Positions 38,319-47,136 of a stretch of DNA of 64,000 bases are shown one piece after another; within the stretch, counting starts at the first letter, position 1, and the number at the start of each line of letters is the position of its first letter. The stretch is taken from assembly GCF_900142655.1 (NCBI RefSeq), contig NZ_FRBQ01000013.1, positions 1-64,000 of the forward strand, read 5' to 3'. The translations under genes were made by a program, and so were the position numbers. This DNA is from Phytopseudomonas punonensis. Lineage in GTDB: Bacteria; Pseudomonadota; Gammaproteobacteria; Pseudomonadales; Pseudomonadaceae. The notes beneath the pieces were generated by a model. The model saw only the letters and a program-made list of their open reading frames with translations. It searched no databases and was not told the DNA's origin.

Positions 38319-39665
38319 TCAGCGCACCAGGCAAGGCTTCTTGTTATCGAAGGTCCAACCGCTGATCAGGTACTGCATGGCCACCGCGTCGTTGCGTGCG
38401 CCCAGGCCCATGCCCTTGTAGCACTCGTGGGCCTTGGCCACGGCGTCCATGTCCAGCTCCACACCGAGGCCCGGTTTTTTCGGCACCTGTACCAGGCCGC
38501 CTTCGATGCGCAGCGGTTCCTTGGTCAGGTGCTGGCCGTCCTGCCAGATCCAGTGGGTGTCGATGGCGGTGATCTTGCCCGGCGCGGCCGCTGCCACGTG
38601 GGTAAACATGGCCAGGGACACGTCGAAGTGGTTGTTGGAGTGCGAGCCCCAGGTCAGACCCCAGTCGTTGCACATCTGCGCCACGCGCACCGAACCCTGC
38701 ATGGTCCAGAAGTGCGGATCGGCCAGGGGAATGTCCACCGATTGCAGCTGAATCGCGTGGCCCATCTGGCGCCAGTCGGTGGCGATCATGTTGGTGGCGG
38801 TCGGCAGGCCGGTAGCGCGGCGGAACTCGGCCATCACCTCTCGGCCCGAATAGCCGTTTTCGGCGCCGCATGGGTCTTCGGCATAGGCGAGCACGTGATG
38901 CTGGTCGCGGCACAGGCGGATGGCTTCGGCCAGCGACCAGGCGCCGTTCGGGTCCAGGGTGATGCGTGCCTCCGGGAAGCGTTCGGCCAGGGCGGTGACC
39001 GCTTCGATTTCCTCGTCGCCGCGCAGCACGCCGCCCTTGAGTTTGAAGTCCTTGAAGCCGTAACGCTCGTAGGCGGCTTCGGCGAGGCGCACCACGCCTC
39101 TGGCGTCCAGCGCTTCTTCATTGCGCACGCGGAACCAGGCGTTGTCGGCATCGGCTTCCTGGCGATAGGGCAGGTCGGTTTTCTTGCGGTCGCCGATGTA
39201 GAACAGGTAGCCGAGCATTTCCACGGCATCACGCTGCTGGCCTTCGCCAAGCAGGGCGGCGACCGGTACGTCCAGGTACTGGCCGAGCAGGTCGAGCAGG
39301 GCAGCCTCGACGGCGGTGACCGCATGTATGGTGATGCGCAGGTCGAAGGTCTGCAGGCCGCGGCCGCCGGAGTCGCGATCAGCGAAGGCCTGGCGAACCT
39401 GGCCGAGCAATTTCTGGTACTGGCCGATGGGCTGGCCGACCAGCAGTTGGCGAGCGTCTTCCAGGGTCTGGCGAATCGCTTCGCCGCCCGGCACTTCACC
39501 GACACCGACGTGGCCGGCGTTGTCACGCAGGATCAGCAGGTTGCGGGTGAAGAACGGTGCATGGCCGCCGCTGAGGTTGAGCAGGAAGCTGTCGTGCCCG
39601 GCGACCGGGATGACTTCCAAAGAGGTGATGACCGGGGTACCTGCATGGGTGTTGTTATTGTTCAT
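38319..39665 (-). CDS. gudD: D-glucarate dehydratase
   Basis: A 448-residue enolase-superfamily enzyme converting D-glucarate (or L-idarate) to 5-keto-4-deoxyglucarate. Visible active-site parts: FKLKGG (the KxK pair, ~205), LDPNGAW, YAEDPCG and NMIATDW (metal ligands D/E/N), and SHSNNHFDVS (catalytic His). The length is normal. It is transcribed alone, with two identical palindromic operators in front and a LacI-type regulator gene farther upstream on the same strand. No transporter or downstream aldolase is within the window, so other pathway genes must lie elsewhere. Confidence 0.95.
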   Translation of the reverse strand: MNNNNTHAGTPVITSLEVIPVAGHDSFLLNLSGGHAPFFTRNLLILRDNAGHVGVGEVPGGEAIRQTLEDARQLLVGQPIGQYQKLLGQVRQAFADRDSGGRGLQTFDLRITIHAVTAVEAALLDLLGQYLDVPVAALLGEGQQRDAVEMLGYLFYIGDRKKTDLPYRQEADADNAWFRVRNEEALDARGVVRLAEAAYERYGFKDFKLKGGVLRGDEEIEAVTALAERFPEARITLDPNGAWSLAEAIRLCRDQHHVLAYAEDPCGAENGYSGREVMAEFRRATGLPTATNMIATDWRQMGHAIQLQSVDIPLADPHFWTMQGSVRVAQMCNDWGLTWGSHSNNHFDVSLAMFTHVAAAAPGKITAIDTHWIWQDGQHLTKEPLRIEGGLVQVPKKPGLGVELDMDAVAKAHECYKGMGLGARNDAVAMQYLISGWTFDNKKPCLVR

Positions 39666-39729
39666 CGCGTGGTTCCTGTGCCGTTACGGGCGTTGCGGTG
39701 GGTCTGGCTGCTCACCGGCAGCATTTAAA

Positions 39730-39763
39730 GATAACGTTATCATCATAATCAGATAACGTTATC
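39730..39763 (-). promoter_or_regulatory. Twin LacI-type operators of gudD
   Basis: GATAACGTTATC occurs twice, at 39730-39741 and 39752-39763, 22 bp centre to centre (two helix turns). The palindrome with central CG is of the LacI/GntR-gluconate type. It lies 65 bases upstream of the gudD start and is the natural target of the regulator encoded at 40125-41171. Confidence 0.82.
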
Positions 39764-39814
39764 ATTCAAGCGGAAATTTAGGGTGCGAAGCATGCGCATG
39801 TGGTCTTGAAAGAT

Positions 39815-39847
39815 AGGATGGGTCGGGCCGCTTAGGTGCAACCCACC
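39815..39847. repeat. Short palindromic repeat, copy 1
   Basis: AGGATGGGTCGGGCCGC, then TTAGGTGCAACCCACC. A near-identical unit stands at 40079-40110 in the same gap. Extragenic repeat of unknown role. Confidence 0.55.
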
Positions 39848-39902
39848 GATGGGATTTATTGGGGCTCAGTTCATTCGCGGGCATGGCCCGTTCCCACAGT
39901 TC

Positions 39903-39989
39903 GTAGCCGGGGCGAGCGTAGCGACGCCCGGGGGCATCGCGGCGCGAACATCGCAAACCTGGGTATCGCTGCCCTCAACCGCAGGCTAC
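39903..39989. repeat. Intergenic palindromic repeat, copy B (degenerate)
   Basis: GTAGCCGGGGCGAGCG at the left and GCAGGCTAC at the right, with the TGGGTATCGCTG arm conserved. The inner part diverges from copies A and C. Confidence 0.5.
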
Positions 39990-40005
39990 GAGAGGTGGTT
40001 TTGCG

Positions 40006-40072
40006 TTAGGCGGTGCTGGCCCGCTCGATGATGGCGAATCGGGTATCGACAAGGGGCTCGGCCGGTTGGCCA
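40006..40072 (-). pseudogene. Relic of a LacI-family regulator C-terminus
   Basis: Read on the minus strand this gives GQPAEPLVDTRFAIIERAST-A-stop, closely matching the end of the intact regulator next to it (GQSAEPRVDTGFTIVERGST). The DNA of the two tails also matches along ~60 bases. Nothing of the rest of the gene is present. Repeat 40079-40110 separates the relic from the intact gene. It is a duplication or recombination scar. Confidence 0.65.
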
Positions 40073-40078
40073 GTTTGT

Positions 40079-40110
40079 GGATGGGGCGGGCCGCGTAGGT
40101 GAAACCCATC
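40079..40110. repeat. Short palindromic repeat, copy 2
   Basis: GGATGGGGCGGGCCGC, then GTAGGTGAAACCCATC: the second copy of the unit at 39815-39847, between the regulator relic and the intact regulator gene. Confidence 0.55.
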
Positions 40111-40124
40111 AATTGCCTACGAAT

Positions 40125-41171
40125 CTAGTTTCGAGCCGTGCTGCCGCGCTCAACGATCGTGAAGCCTGTATCCACTCTCGGCTCTGCGCTCTGGCCATCG
40201 AAACGACGCAGCAGTGCTTCGGCGACCTGCTGGCCCATCTCGGTGGCATTGACGCTGACGGTCGACAGCGCCGGGTTGGCGAACTGGCCGTTGAGGGTGT
40301 CGCCGAAGCCCAGCACGGCGATATCGGCGGGAACGTTCAGCCCGCGAGTCGAGGCTTCGGCCAGCACGCCGAGGGCGACGGTGTCCGAGCTGCAGAAGAT
40401 GAAGTCCGGCTTCTCGCCGGCATCGAGCAGGTTGGCCAGGCCCTTGCGGCCGACTTCCCAGGTGGCGGGCAGCGGTAGGGTCTGCACCGCCACGTTATCC
40501 ACACCCAGCTCGGCGAGGCGGCCGATCACCGCGTTGCAGCGGCGCAGCGCCCGCGGGTCGTCGACGCCGACCACCGCCCAGCGCCGATAGCCCTTGGCGA
40601 AGAAGTGTTCGGCCACGGCGGCGCCGACCTGTTCATGGGAAAAACCCACCTGCATGTCCAGGCCGTCATCACTCAGGTCCCACGCCTCGACTACCGGAAT
40701 GCCGGCGGAGGCCAGCCGTTCACGGCTGGGCTGGGTGTGGAAGGTGCCGGTCAGCACGATACCGTCGGGGCGGCGGCCAAGGATGGCGGCCAGCAGCGCT
40801 TCTTCATGCTCGGGGGTGTAGCCGCTCGGCCCGACCAGGGTGTGGTAGCCGGCTGTAGCGAGGCGATCCATGATCGCCTGCACCACGCTTGCGTAGATCG
40901 AGTTGGCGATGGTCGGCAGCACGATGGCCACCAGGCGGCTCTTGCTCGTGGCCAGGCCGCCGGCCATCAGGTTGGGCACGTAACCCATGGCGCGCACCAC
41001 TTCCAGCACGTGTTCGCGGGTGGCGTCGCTGACCAGTTCCGGGCGCTGGATGGCGCGCGATACAGTGATCGGCGATACGCCGGCCTTGAGCGCCACATCC
41101 TTTACCGTCACCGGCAAATCGTTGAGGTCACCGCGGTCTTTGGCCAGTTCTCTGCGCGATTTTCTTGCCAC
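40125..41171 (-). CDS. LacI-family regulator, probable glucarate/gluconate-type repressor
   Basis: 348 residues. DNA-binding domain at about 20-70 (TVKDVALKAGVSPITVSRAIQRPE, then the hinge YVPNLMAGGLATSKS), then the sugar-binding core (75-340) as in GntR/IdnR-type members. The 20-residue Lys/Arg/Asp N-terminal extension is normal in this branch. The twin GATAACGTTATC sites before gudD are the expected operators. Sugar acid binding should relieve repression. It is followed by a relic copy of its own tail. Confidence 0.88.
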   Translation of the reverse strand: MARKSRRELAKDRGDLNDLPVTVKDVALKAGVSPITVSRAIQRPELVSDATREHVLEVVRAMGYVPNLMAGGLATSKSRLVAIVLPTIANSIYASVVQAIMDRLATAGYHTLVGPSGYTPEHEEALLAAILGRRPDGIVLTGTFHTQPSRERLASAGIPVVEAWDLSDDGLDMQVGFSHEQVGAAVAEHFFAKGYRRWAVVGVDDPRALRRCNAVIGRLAELGVDNVAVQTLPLPATWEVGRKGLANLLDAGEKPDFIFCSSDTVALGVLAEASTRGLNVPADIAVLGFGDTLNGQFANPALSTVSVNATEMGQQVAEALLRRFDGQSAEPRVDTGFTIVERGSTARN

Positions 41172-41210
41172 GGGCTCGTCTCGATAGGGAATGCAGTAAA
41201 TGACCGAAGG

Positions 41211-41870
41211 TTACGGATGAGACGCGGTGTTGTCGCCAGTGCGCAGCATATACAGGCGGAACACCACCACGGTGGTGAATAGCTGGAACAGGCCAAGCAG
41301 CAGATCCAGCAGCAGGCGCCCGGCAGGCTCAGCGGCGATATCGCCGGCCCAGAAGCCCACCAGCCATGGCGGCACCATGACTAGCATCACACAGGTGAAG
41401 ATCGGCCAGAAATGCCCGTGGGTCAGCTGCAGGCTTTCATGCAGTGCCTGCAGCGGCGAGAGGCCGCGCAGCACGAGCAGGTAATCGGAGAACACCAGGC
41501 GCACCATCAGCCACAGCCCCGGCAGGATGAACAGCGAGGCGCCGAGCATGATCGCCAGCGTGCCGATGCCGGCCAGCAGCACGAAGCGCGGCCACAGGCT
41601 CAGGCTCATGGCAATCAGGCCACCGCTGCCGGGCTGCTCGCCGCGGCTGCGGGCGTCGATGAACAGAATCAGCGCAGCGCTGTACAGCGGGTAGAAGAAC
41701 AAACCGAGCAGCATGTCGTAGAACGGCACCTTGGCCGCCGGCACCAGGTTTTCGAGCTGCAAGCTCAGAAAGGCTTCGAGCAGCAGGAAGGGCAGGCACA
41801 GCAGGATGATCTGCAGCAGGTTTTGCCGGAAGAAGAACCAAGCGTCACGCAGGGCGTCGAGGGGATTCAT
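41211..41870 (-). CDS. YciC-like inner-membrane protein
   Basis: A 219-residue integral membrane protein with about six helices (e.g. ILLCLPFLLLEAFLSL, FYDMLLGLFFYPLYSAALILF, IFTCVMLVMVPPWLVGFW). MNPLDALRDAWFFFRQNL and the repeated PLQALHESLQLTHGHFWPIF segment are typical of the YciC/UPF0259 group. The role is unknown, envelope-related. It is transcribed as a single gene downstream of a short gap after the regulator start. Confidence 0.78.
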   Translation of the reverse strand: MNPLDALRDAWFFFRQNLLQIILLCLPFLLLEAFLSLQLENLVPAAKVPFYDMLLGLFFYPLYSAALILFIDARSRGEQPGSGGLIAMSLSLWPRFVLLAGIGTLAIMLGASLFILPGLWLMVRLVFSDYLLVLRGLSPLQALHESLQLTHGHFWPIFTCVMLVMVPPWLVGFWAGDIAAEPAGRLLLDLLLGLFQLFTTVVVFRLYMLRTGDNTASHP

Positions 41871-42028
41871 GGAGGGTCGCGGTCAGAAAAACAGGCCGCC
41901 ATCATACGAGCGCCGCCGTTGCGCGACCAGTGATGGCCACCGCCTGGCCGCGGCTTTCGACCTGAAGGGGGCGAGGCTGGCATACTGGACGCCCGTGCAC
42001 TCCGCGCGAGCTCTCCTGAGGATGTCCG

Positions 42029-42508
42029 GTGAAGAAAATAGCCGTGTTCGCCGACGTACAGAATCTCTACTACACCGTGCGCCAGGCCTATGGCTGCCAC
42101 TTCAACTACACGGCGTTGTGGAACGAGCTGGCCGCCGGTGGTGAGATCGTCGAGGCGTACGCCTATGCCATCGACCGCGGCGACCCCAAGCAGCAGCAGT
42201 TCCAGCAGATTCTGCGTAACCTCGGCTTCACCGTTAAACTCAAACCCTACATCCAGCGCAGCGACGGATCGGCCAAGGGCGACTGGGATGTGGGCATCAC
42301 CATCGACGTGATGGACGCGGCGGCAGGTGTCGACAGCGTGGTGCTGGCTTCCGGTGACGGCGATTTCGACCTGCTGCTCGAACGCATTCGCCAACGCCAT
42401 GGCGTCGAGGCCGTGGCTTACGGCGTTCCCGGGCTTACCGCGCAGTCACTGGTGCGCGCGGCCACTCGTTATGTGCCCATCGAGGGCCATCTGTTGTTGA
42501 AACACTGA
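42029..42508 (+). CDS. NYN-domain (LabA-like) protein, putative RNase
   Basis: 159 residues from a GTG at 42029 (KKIAVFADVQNLYYTVRQAY). The NYN (PIN-like) fold is shown by acidic residues in FADVQNL, DWDVGITIDVMD and ASGDGDFDLLLERI, and by the end AATRYVPIEGHLLLKH. Such proteins bind a metal ion and may cut RNA. Eight bases separate it from the following exonuclease gene, so the two form an operon, suggesting nucleic-acid turnover. Confidence 0.85.
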   Translation: MKKIAVFADVQNLYYTVRQAYGCHFNYTALWNELAAGGEIVEAYAYAIDRGDPKQQQFQQILRNLGFTVKLKPYIQRSDGSAKGDWDVGITIDVMDAAAGVDSVVLASGDGDFDLLLERIRQRHGVEAVAYGVPGLTAQSLVRAATRYVPIEGHLLLKH

Positions 42509-42516
42509 GGCTTTAC

Positions 42517-43122
42517 GTGAAACCCATCGCTGTCATCGATTTCGAAACCACCGGCATGTCGCCGGCCCAGCAGGCGCGCGCCACCGAGATCGGCGTGGTG
42601 ATCATCGAAGGCGGGCAGATCACCGCCCGCTACCAGAGCCTGATGAACAGCGGGGCCTGGGTGCCGCCGTTCATCGAGCAACTGACCGGCATCAGCAACG
42701 CCATGGTGCGCAGCGCGCCGCCGGCGGCCGAAGTGATGCACGAAGTCGCCGAGTTCGTAGGCGACATTCCGATGCTGGCGCACAACGCGTCCTTCGACCA
42801 GAAGTTCTGGGACGCCGAGCTGGGCCTGATCGGTCGCACCCGGGTGCAGCATTTCGCCTGCTCGCTGCTACTCTCACGTCGGTTGTTACCGGGCGCACCG
42901 AGCCACAAGCTTGGCAACATCAACCGCTGGGCGTGCCTGCCCGATACCGGTAAGGCCCACCGGGCGCTGGCCGATGCGGAAATGGCCGCTAACCTGACCC
43001 TGCACCTGTGCAAGGTGCTGCGTGAGCAGCACGGGCGCAGCGCTGTCGATCATGATTTCCTGCGTCAGCTGCAAGGCATGTCGGCTGCCAAGGTGCGGGC
43101 TCTGCTCGCCGCAGCGGGCTGA
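42517..43122 (+). CDS. DnaQ-like 3'-5' exonuclease (DEDDh)
   Basis: 201 residues, GTG start. The three exonuclease motifs are complete: VIDFETTGMSP (D, E), LAHNASFDQKF (D) and HRALADAEMAA (H, D). The protein is an exonuclease domain alone, without polymerase or helicase part. It resembles DNA polymerase III epsilon-like exonucleases of Pseudomonas. It is probably involved in DNA or RNA end processing. It is the second gene of the operon with the NYN protein. Confidence 0.9.
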   Translation: MKPIAVIDFETTGMSPAQQARATEIGVVIIEGGQITARYQSLMNSGAWVPPFIEQLTGISNAMVRSAPPAAEVMHEVAEFVGDIPMLAHNASFDQKFWDAELGLIGRTRVQHFACSLLLSRRLLPGAPSHKLGNINRWACLPDTGKAHRALADAEMAANLTLHLCKVLREQHGRSAVDHDFLRQLQGMSAAKVRALLAAAG

Positions 43123-43145
43123 GCAACGTACCTAGCTATGTGTAC

Positions 43146-43170
43146 TAATAGTTCTCATTTACTTTAATCC
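43146..43170 (+). promoter_or_regulatory. Possible Fur box before the sigma factor gene
   Basis: CTAATAGTTCTCATTTACTT matches the Fur consensus moderately (about nine of fifteen core positions) and lies 65 bases before the sigma-factor start. It fits control of an iron-starvation sigma gene. The match is weaker than the one at 59007. Confidence 0.45.
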
Positions 43171-43234
43171 TGGCCACTCCCTATACTGCCCGCCCTTTGA
43201 TGGTTGACGCCGTCGCACGATGGTCGAGGTGGAT

Positions 43235-43747
43235 ATGGAGTGGGGCGGAATCAACTTGCGCTGGGCCTACACCGATCTGCTCCTGAGCCTGAGTCGGCGT
43301 ACTCATTGCGTGCAGCGCGCCTATGACGTGCTGCACGACGCCTTTATCCGGTTCGTGCTCGCCAATCAGCGTGGCGTCATCGAACAGCCCAACGCCTACC
43401 TGCGGCGCATCGCCCATTCCGTTCTGATCGACCACTACCGCGACGCCTCGCGCTATCAGCCGTTGCCCGATGCTGACGGCGAGCCGCGCATGGAGCATGA
43501 CGACGGCGAAGCTTTCGTACCCTCGGCCGAGCACCTGGCCGATCTGCAGCAGCGTCTCGATGCCCTGCAGCGCATTCTCGATTGCCTGCCGCCGCGCTGC
43601 CGCGAGGTGTTCTGGTTGGTTCGCATCGAAGGTCACCGCCAGGTGGAGGTCGCTGCCATGTTGCAAATCAGTACCTCGATGGTCGAGCGCCACCTGGTGC
43701 GTGCCTTGCTCGACCTGCACGAGGCCCGCGAGCTGCTGCAGCCATGA
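43235..43747 (+). CDS. ECF sigma factor, FecI/iron-starvation type
   Basis: 170 residues from ATG 43235, chosen for GAGG five bases upstream; an ATG at 43220 lacks a ribosome site. Region 2 (residues ~10-75: YDVLHDAFIRFVLANQ...NAYLRRIAHSVLIDHYRD) and region 4 (LPPRCREVFWLVRIEGHRQVEVAAMLQISTSMVERHL) are clear. It directs transcription of the receptor gene when the receptor and FecR-like protein signal siderophore uptake. Its stop overlaps the anti-sigma start (ATGA). Confidence 0.92.
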   Translation: MEWGGINLRWAYTDLLLSLSRRTHCVQRAYDVLHDAFIRFVLANQRGVIEQPNAYLRRIAHSVLIDHYRDASRYQPLPDADGEPRMEHDDGEAFVPSAEHLADLQQRLDALQRILDCLPPRCREVFWLVRIEGHRQVEVAAMLQISTSMVERHLVRALLDLHEARELLQP

Positions 43748-44661
43748 GTGCGCGCCGGCGCGAAGCGGCGCACTGGTTCGCGCGGTTGCTGGAGTTACCG
43801 GACGAACATCCCGAGCGCCAGTTATTCGCTAACTGGCTGGCCGCCGACCCGCGCAACGCCCAGGAATTTCACAGTTTCAAACGCTTGTGGGGCGACTTTT
43901 CCAGCACCGACCAAACCCGAGCCTTGGCTGGCGCCATGGAAAACGTCGGGCGGCGGCGCTTGCTGCGCAACGGTATGCTCGGAGGCTTGCTGCTTGGCGG
44001 CCTGGGCTCCCTGCTGCTGGTCCGCAATGCTGCGCGCCAGGAGCTGCAACTGTTTACCGGCATTGGGCAACTGCGGCGCATGAAGCTGGCCGATGGCAGC
44101 GAGGTGCAGATGGATGCCGACACACGAATTCAGGTGCTGTTCGACGAGCGCGTACGCCATCTGACGCTGTTGCGCGGGCGGGCTATTTTTGACGTGCGAC
44201 ATAACCCGCAGCGCCCGTTCGTGGTCGATGCTGGCGCGGCGCAGGTGCGCGTGCTGGGTACCCGCTTTGTAGTCGAGCGATTCGACCGCCGCGTGCAGGT
44301 CAGTGTCGCCCGCGGACGGGTGGAAATGGCCGGAGGCGGGCAGCGTATCGAGCTGACAGCTGATCAGGTCGGCCTTTATGGCGAGAGTCGTGGCCTGGTT
44401 CGCTCCGATCGTAAAGCTGCCGGCGCTTTCGGCTTCAGCACTGGCAGTCTGGTATTCGAGCAGGCTGATCTAGGTGAGGTCGCGGCCGGGCTCAGTCGTT
44501 ATCGCGACAAGCCGTTGCGCCTCGAGCTGCCGCCGTCGCAGCAGACCATCACCGCTGTCGTGCAGATTAGCGACGTCGAGGCATTCGTTCAGGCCCTGCC
44601 CCAGCTTGCCGGGATACGCGTGCAGGAACGTGCCGATAGCACCTTGGTGCTGCCGCGCTGA
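43744..44661 (+). CDS. FecR-like anti-sigma regulator
   Basis: 305 residues. The N-terminal ~75 residues hold the DUF4880-like cytoplasmic part (REAAHWFARLLELPDEHPERQLFANWLAADPRNAQEF) that binds the sigma factor. A transmembrane helix (~80-100, NGMLGGLLLGGLGSLLLV) follows, then the periplasmic FecR domain (FTGIGQLRRMKLADGSEVQMDADTRI) and the C-terminal domain that meets the STN domain of the receptor. It starts inside the stop of the sigma gene. It completes a standard cell-surface signalling set. Confidence 0.93.
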   Translation: MSARRREAAHWFARLLELPDEHPERQLFANWLAADPRNAQEFHSFKRLWGDFSSTDQTRALAGAMENVGRRRLLRNGMLGGLLLGGLGSLLLVRNAARQELQLFTGIGQLRRMKLADGSEVQMDADTRIQVLFDERVRHLTLLRGRAIFDVRHNPQRPFVVDAGAAQVRVLGTRFVVERFDRRVQVSVARGRVEMAGGGQRIELTADQVGLYGESRGLVRSDRKAAGAFGFSTGSLVFEQADLGEVAAGLSRYRDKPLRLELPPSQQTITAVVQISDVEAFVQALPQLAGIRVQERADSTLVLPR

Positions 44662-44738
44662 ATTATTCGCATTTTCAGGTTGGGCTTTTAGGTAGCTGCT
44701 CCGTCTAGGGGTATCCGCGATCAATACGAGACCCAGCC

Positions 44739-47120
44739 ATGCTGCGCACATCCCTGAAAACATTGTTTACCGCGAGCGCTCTGACGCTGGCGCTTGGCGT
44801 ACAGGCCGCGCCCATCGAGCTGGACTTGCCAGCGCAGCCGCTGGCCGCCACGCTCAAGCAGTTGGCTGGTCTGGCCGGTGTCACGCTTGCCGTCGATGAT
44901 CGGCTAGTCGCGCGCCGTTCAGCACCGGCGTTGAAGGGCACCTTCGCCATCGACGATGCGCTGGCCCGTTCGTTGGCCGGTTCGGGGCTGGTGGTGCAGC
45001 GCAGCGGCGATGTGTGGCTAATCATCGAACGAGAGCCTTCGGCAGCCGTCGATCTGCAAGCGACGACGATCAGCAGCGAGCTGCTCGGCACCACCACCGA
45101 GGGCACCGGCTCCTACACCACTGGCAACGTGACGCTGGGCAAGGGCGCGCAGTCGCTGCGTGAAACGCCGCAATCAGTCAGTGTGATCACCCGCCAGCAG
45201 ATGGATGACCGCAATTTCACCTCCCTGGATCAGGTGCTCTACAGCGCACCGGGCATTACCCTGCAAACGCGCAATTTCGGCGACCACCAGTACAATTCGC
45301 GTGGCTTCGAATTGGGCGCCGATGCTTACCTGGTCGATGGCATGCCCGGTGTGATCCACAGTCCCACTGGCTGGATGACGCCTGACACTGCCGTTTACGA
45401 CCGCGTGGAAATTCTGCGTGGCGCCGCCGGCCTGCTAGTCGGCAATGGCAACCCCGGCGGTGCAGTCAATCTGGTACGCAAACGGCCGACTGCCGAGCCG
45501 CATTTCTCGGTGACCACCCGTGCAGGCTCCAATGATTTCTACCGCATGGACCTGGACGGCAGCGGCGCGCTGAACGAGTCCCGCACGATTCGCGGTCGTG
45601 CCTTGGTGGCCTATGAAGATCGGCAGTTTTTCTACGACCTCGAAGCCAGCCGCAAGCCGCTGTTCTACGGCATCGTCGAAGCCGATCTGAGCGACACTTC
45701 TACGCTGTCTGTCGGCTTACGCCGGCAGACCGGCGTTACCAGCGGTTACTCGATCTTCGGTTTGCCGCGTTATAGCAACGGCAAGGCCCTCGACGTGTCT
45801 CGCTCCACTTCGCTGGCGCAGGACTGGAACCGCCACGAAAGCGAGCAGACCGAAGTGTTTGCTGACCTGGAATATCGCCTCAACGACGACTGGACTAGTA
45901 AGACCTCGCTTACCCGCGCCGAGGGTGGTTTCGATCAGCGCGTGGCGTTGCCTCAAGGTGCTATCAACCCGGCGACCAACACCGGATCGCGGCTTTTCCG
46001 AACCCTTTATCGCAGCGATGACGTGACCAACACCGGCATCGACAGCAACCTTTCCGGCAACTTCGAAGCCTTTGGCCTGCGCCATACGCTGATGGTTGGC
46101 GCCAACTGGTCCCGTGAAGACCAGTACAGCAAGAACGCCAACATAAATACCGCCACGGGTGTTGGCGCCATCGATGTGTTCAATCCGGATCATCAGACGC
46201 TGGCCAGACCAACAAGAAACGGTTGGACAGCGATCAACGACAGTACCGAAACGCGTTATGGGGCTTATGCCAACACTCGGCTGTACCTCAGCGAGCCACT
46301 GAGCGTGGTGCTCGGTGGGCGATTGAGCTGGTACGAGTACGAGACTGAGGAAACCATCAGCGCGGTCAAGGCAGCCAATCGTCAGGATCACCAATTCACG
46401 CCCTTCGTCGGTGTCATCTACGACCTCAACGAGCAGTGGTCGTGGTACGCCAGTTACGCCGATATCTTCCAGCCGCAGAGCGATTACCGTACGGCAGCGG
46501 GCTCGCTGCTGGACCCAGCAGTGGGCGTCAACTACGAGACCGGGATCAAAGGTGAGCTGTATGACGGCCGCCTGAACCTCTCGGCCGCGCTGTTCTACAT
46601 CAAGCAGGATGACGTAGCGGCCGCTGACCCGAGTGGTGCAATTTGCCCAGATAACATTGATCAGTCCTGTTACCTCAACAGCGAGATCCAGCGCAGCAAG
46701 GGCTACGAGCTCGAAGCCAGCGGCGAGCTGCTGTCCGGTTGGCAAGTGGCGGCCGGCTACACCTTCAACCAGACCAGCAAGGCCAGTGGCGGCCCCACCG
46801 ACTACCAGACGCCCAAGCACCTGCTGCGCGCCTCGACCACGTATCAGTTGCCCGGCGCACTCAATCGCCTGACCGTCGGCGGCGCCGTTTCCGCGCAGAG
46901 CGGTTACAGCACTGATACCTACATTCAGCCTGTCAGCAACTCGGGGCGCGCCGTTTATGACGCTCTAGCCAGCTGGAAAATCGACCAGAACTGGACCATC
47001 GGCCTCGATGCCAAGAACCTGTTCGACAAGAAGTACTACAAGTCCGTAGGCGAGCTGCGGCGCGGCAACTACTACGGCGACCCGCGCAGCTACATGCTGA
47101 CCCTGCGCGGCGATTTCTAA
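44739..47120 (+). CDS. TonB-dependent siderophore receptor with signalling domain
   Basis: 793 residues. Signal peptide (~1-23, ending VQA-AP), an STN signalling domain (~25-97: ELDLPAQPLAATLKQLA...GTFAIDDALARSL), the plug (~120-270; LRETPQSVSVITRQQMDD, RGAAGLLVGNGNPGGAVNLVRKRP) and a 22-strand barrel ending with terminal Phe (YMLTLRGDF). The presence of STN and the upstream sigma/FecR pair means it senses its own ferri-siderophore, in the FpvA manner. The ligand is not predictable here. Confidence 0.95.
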   Translation: MLRTSLKTLFTASALTLALGVQAAPIELDLPAQPLAATLKQLAGLAGVTLAVDDRLVARRSAPALKGTFAIDDALARSLAGSGLVVQRSGDVWLIIEREPSAAVDLQATTISSELLGTTTEGTGSYTTGNVTLGKGAQSLRETPQSVSVITRQQMDDRNFTSLDQVLYSAPGITLQTRNFGDHQYNSRGFELGADAYLVDGMPGVIHSPTGWMTPDTAVYDRVEILRGAAGLLVGNGNPGGAVNLVRKRPTAEPHFSVTTRAGSNDFYRMDLDGSGALNESRTIRGRALVAYEDRQFFYDLEASRKPLFYGIVEADLSDTSTLSVGLRRQTGVTSGYSIFGLPRYSNGKALDVSRSTSLAQDWNRHESEQTEVFADLEYRLNDDWTSKTSLTRAEGGFDQRVALPQGAINPATNTGSRLFRTLYRSDDVTNTGIDSNLSGNFEAFGLRHTLMVGANWSREDQYSKNANINTATGVGAIDVFNPDHQTLARPTRNGWTAINDSTETRYGAYANTRLYLSEPLSVVLGGRLSWYEYETEETISAVKAANRQDHQFTPFVGVIYDLNEQWSWYASYADIFQPQSDYRTAAGSLLDPAVGVNYETGIKGELYDGRLNLSAALFYIKQDDVAAADPSGAICPDNIDQSCYLNSEIQRSKGYELEASGELLSGWQVAAGYTFNQTSKASGGPTDYQTPKHLLRASTTYQLPGALNRLTVGGAVSAQSGYSTDTYIQPVSNSGRAVYDALASWKIDQNWTIGLDAKNLFDKKYYKSVGELRRGNYYGDPRSYMLTLRGDF

Positions 47121-47136
47121 ACCGCAGCCGGAGCAC

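Noticed and set aside
38427..39728. 433-codon open frame opposite gudD
   Set aside because: Exact antisense of a well-conserved enzyme; high-GC Pseudomonas genes commonly leave long open antisense frames. No start signal or family features.
45717..46820. 367-codon open frame opposite the TonB receptor
   Set aside because: Antisense shadow of a clear receptor gene.
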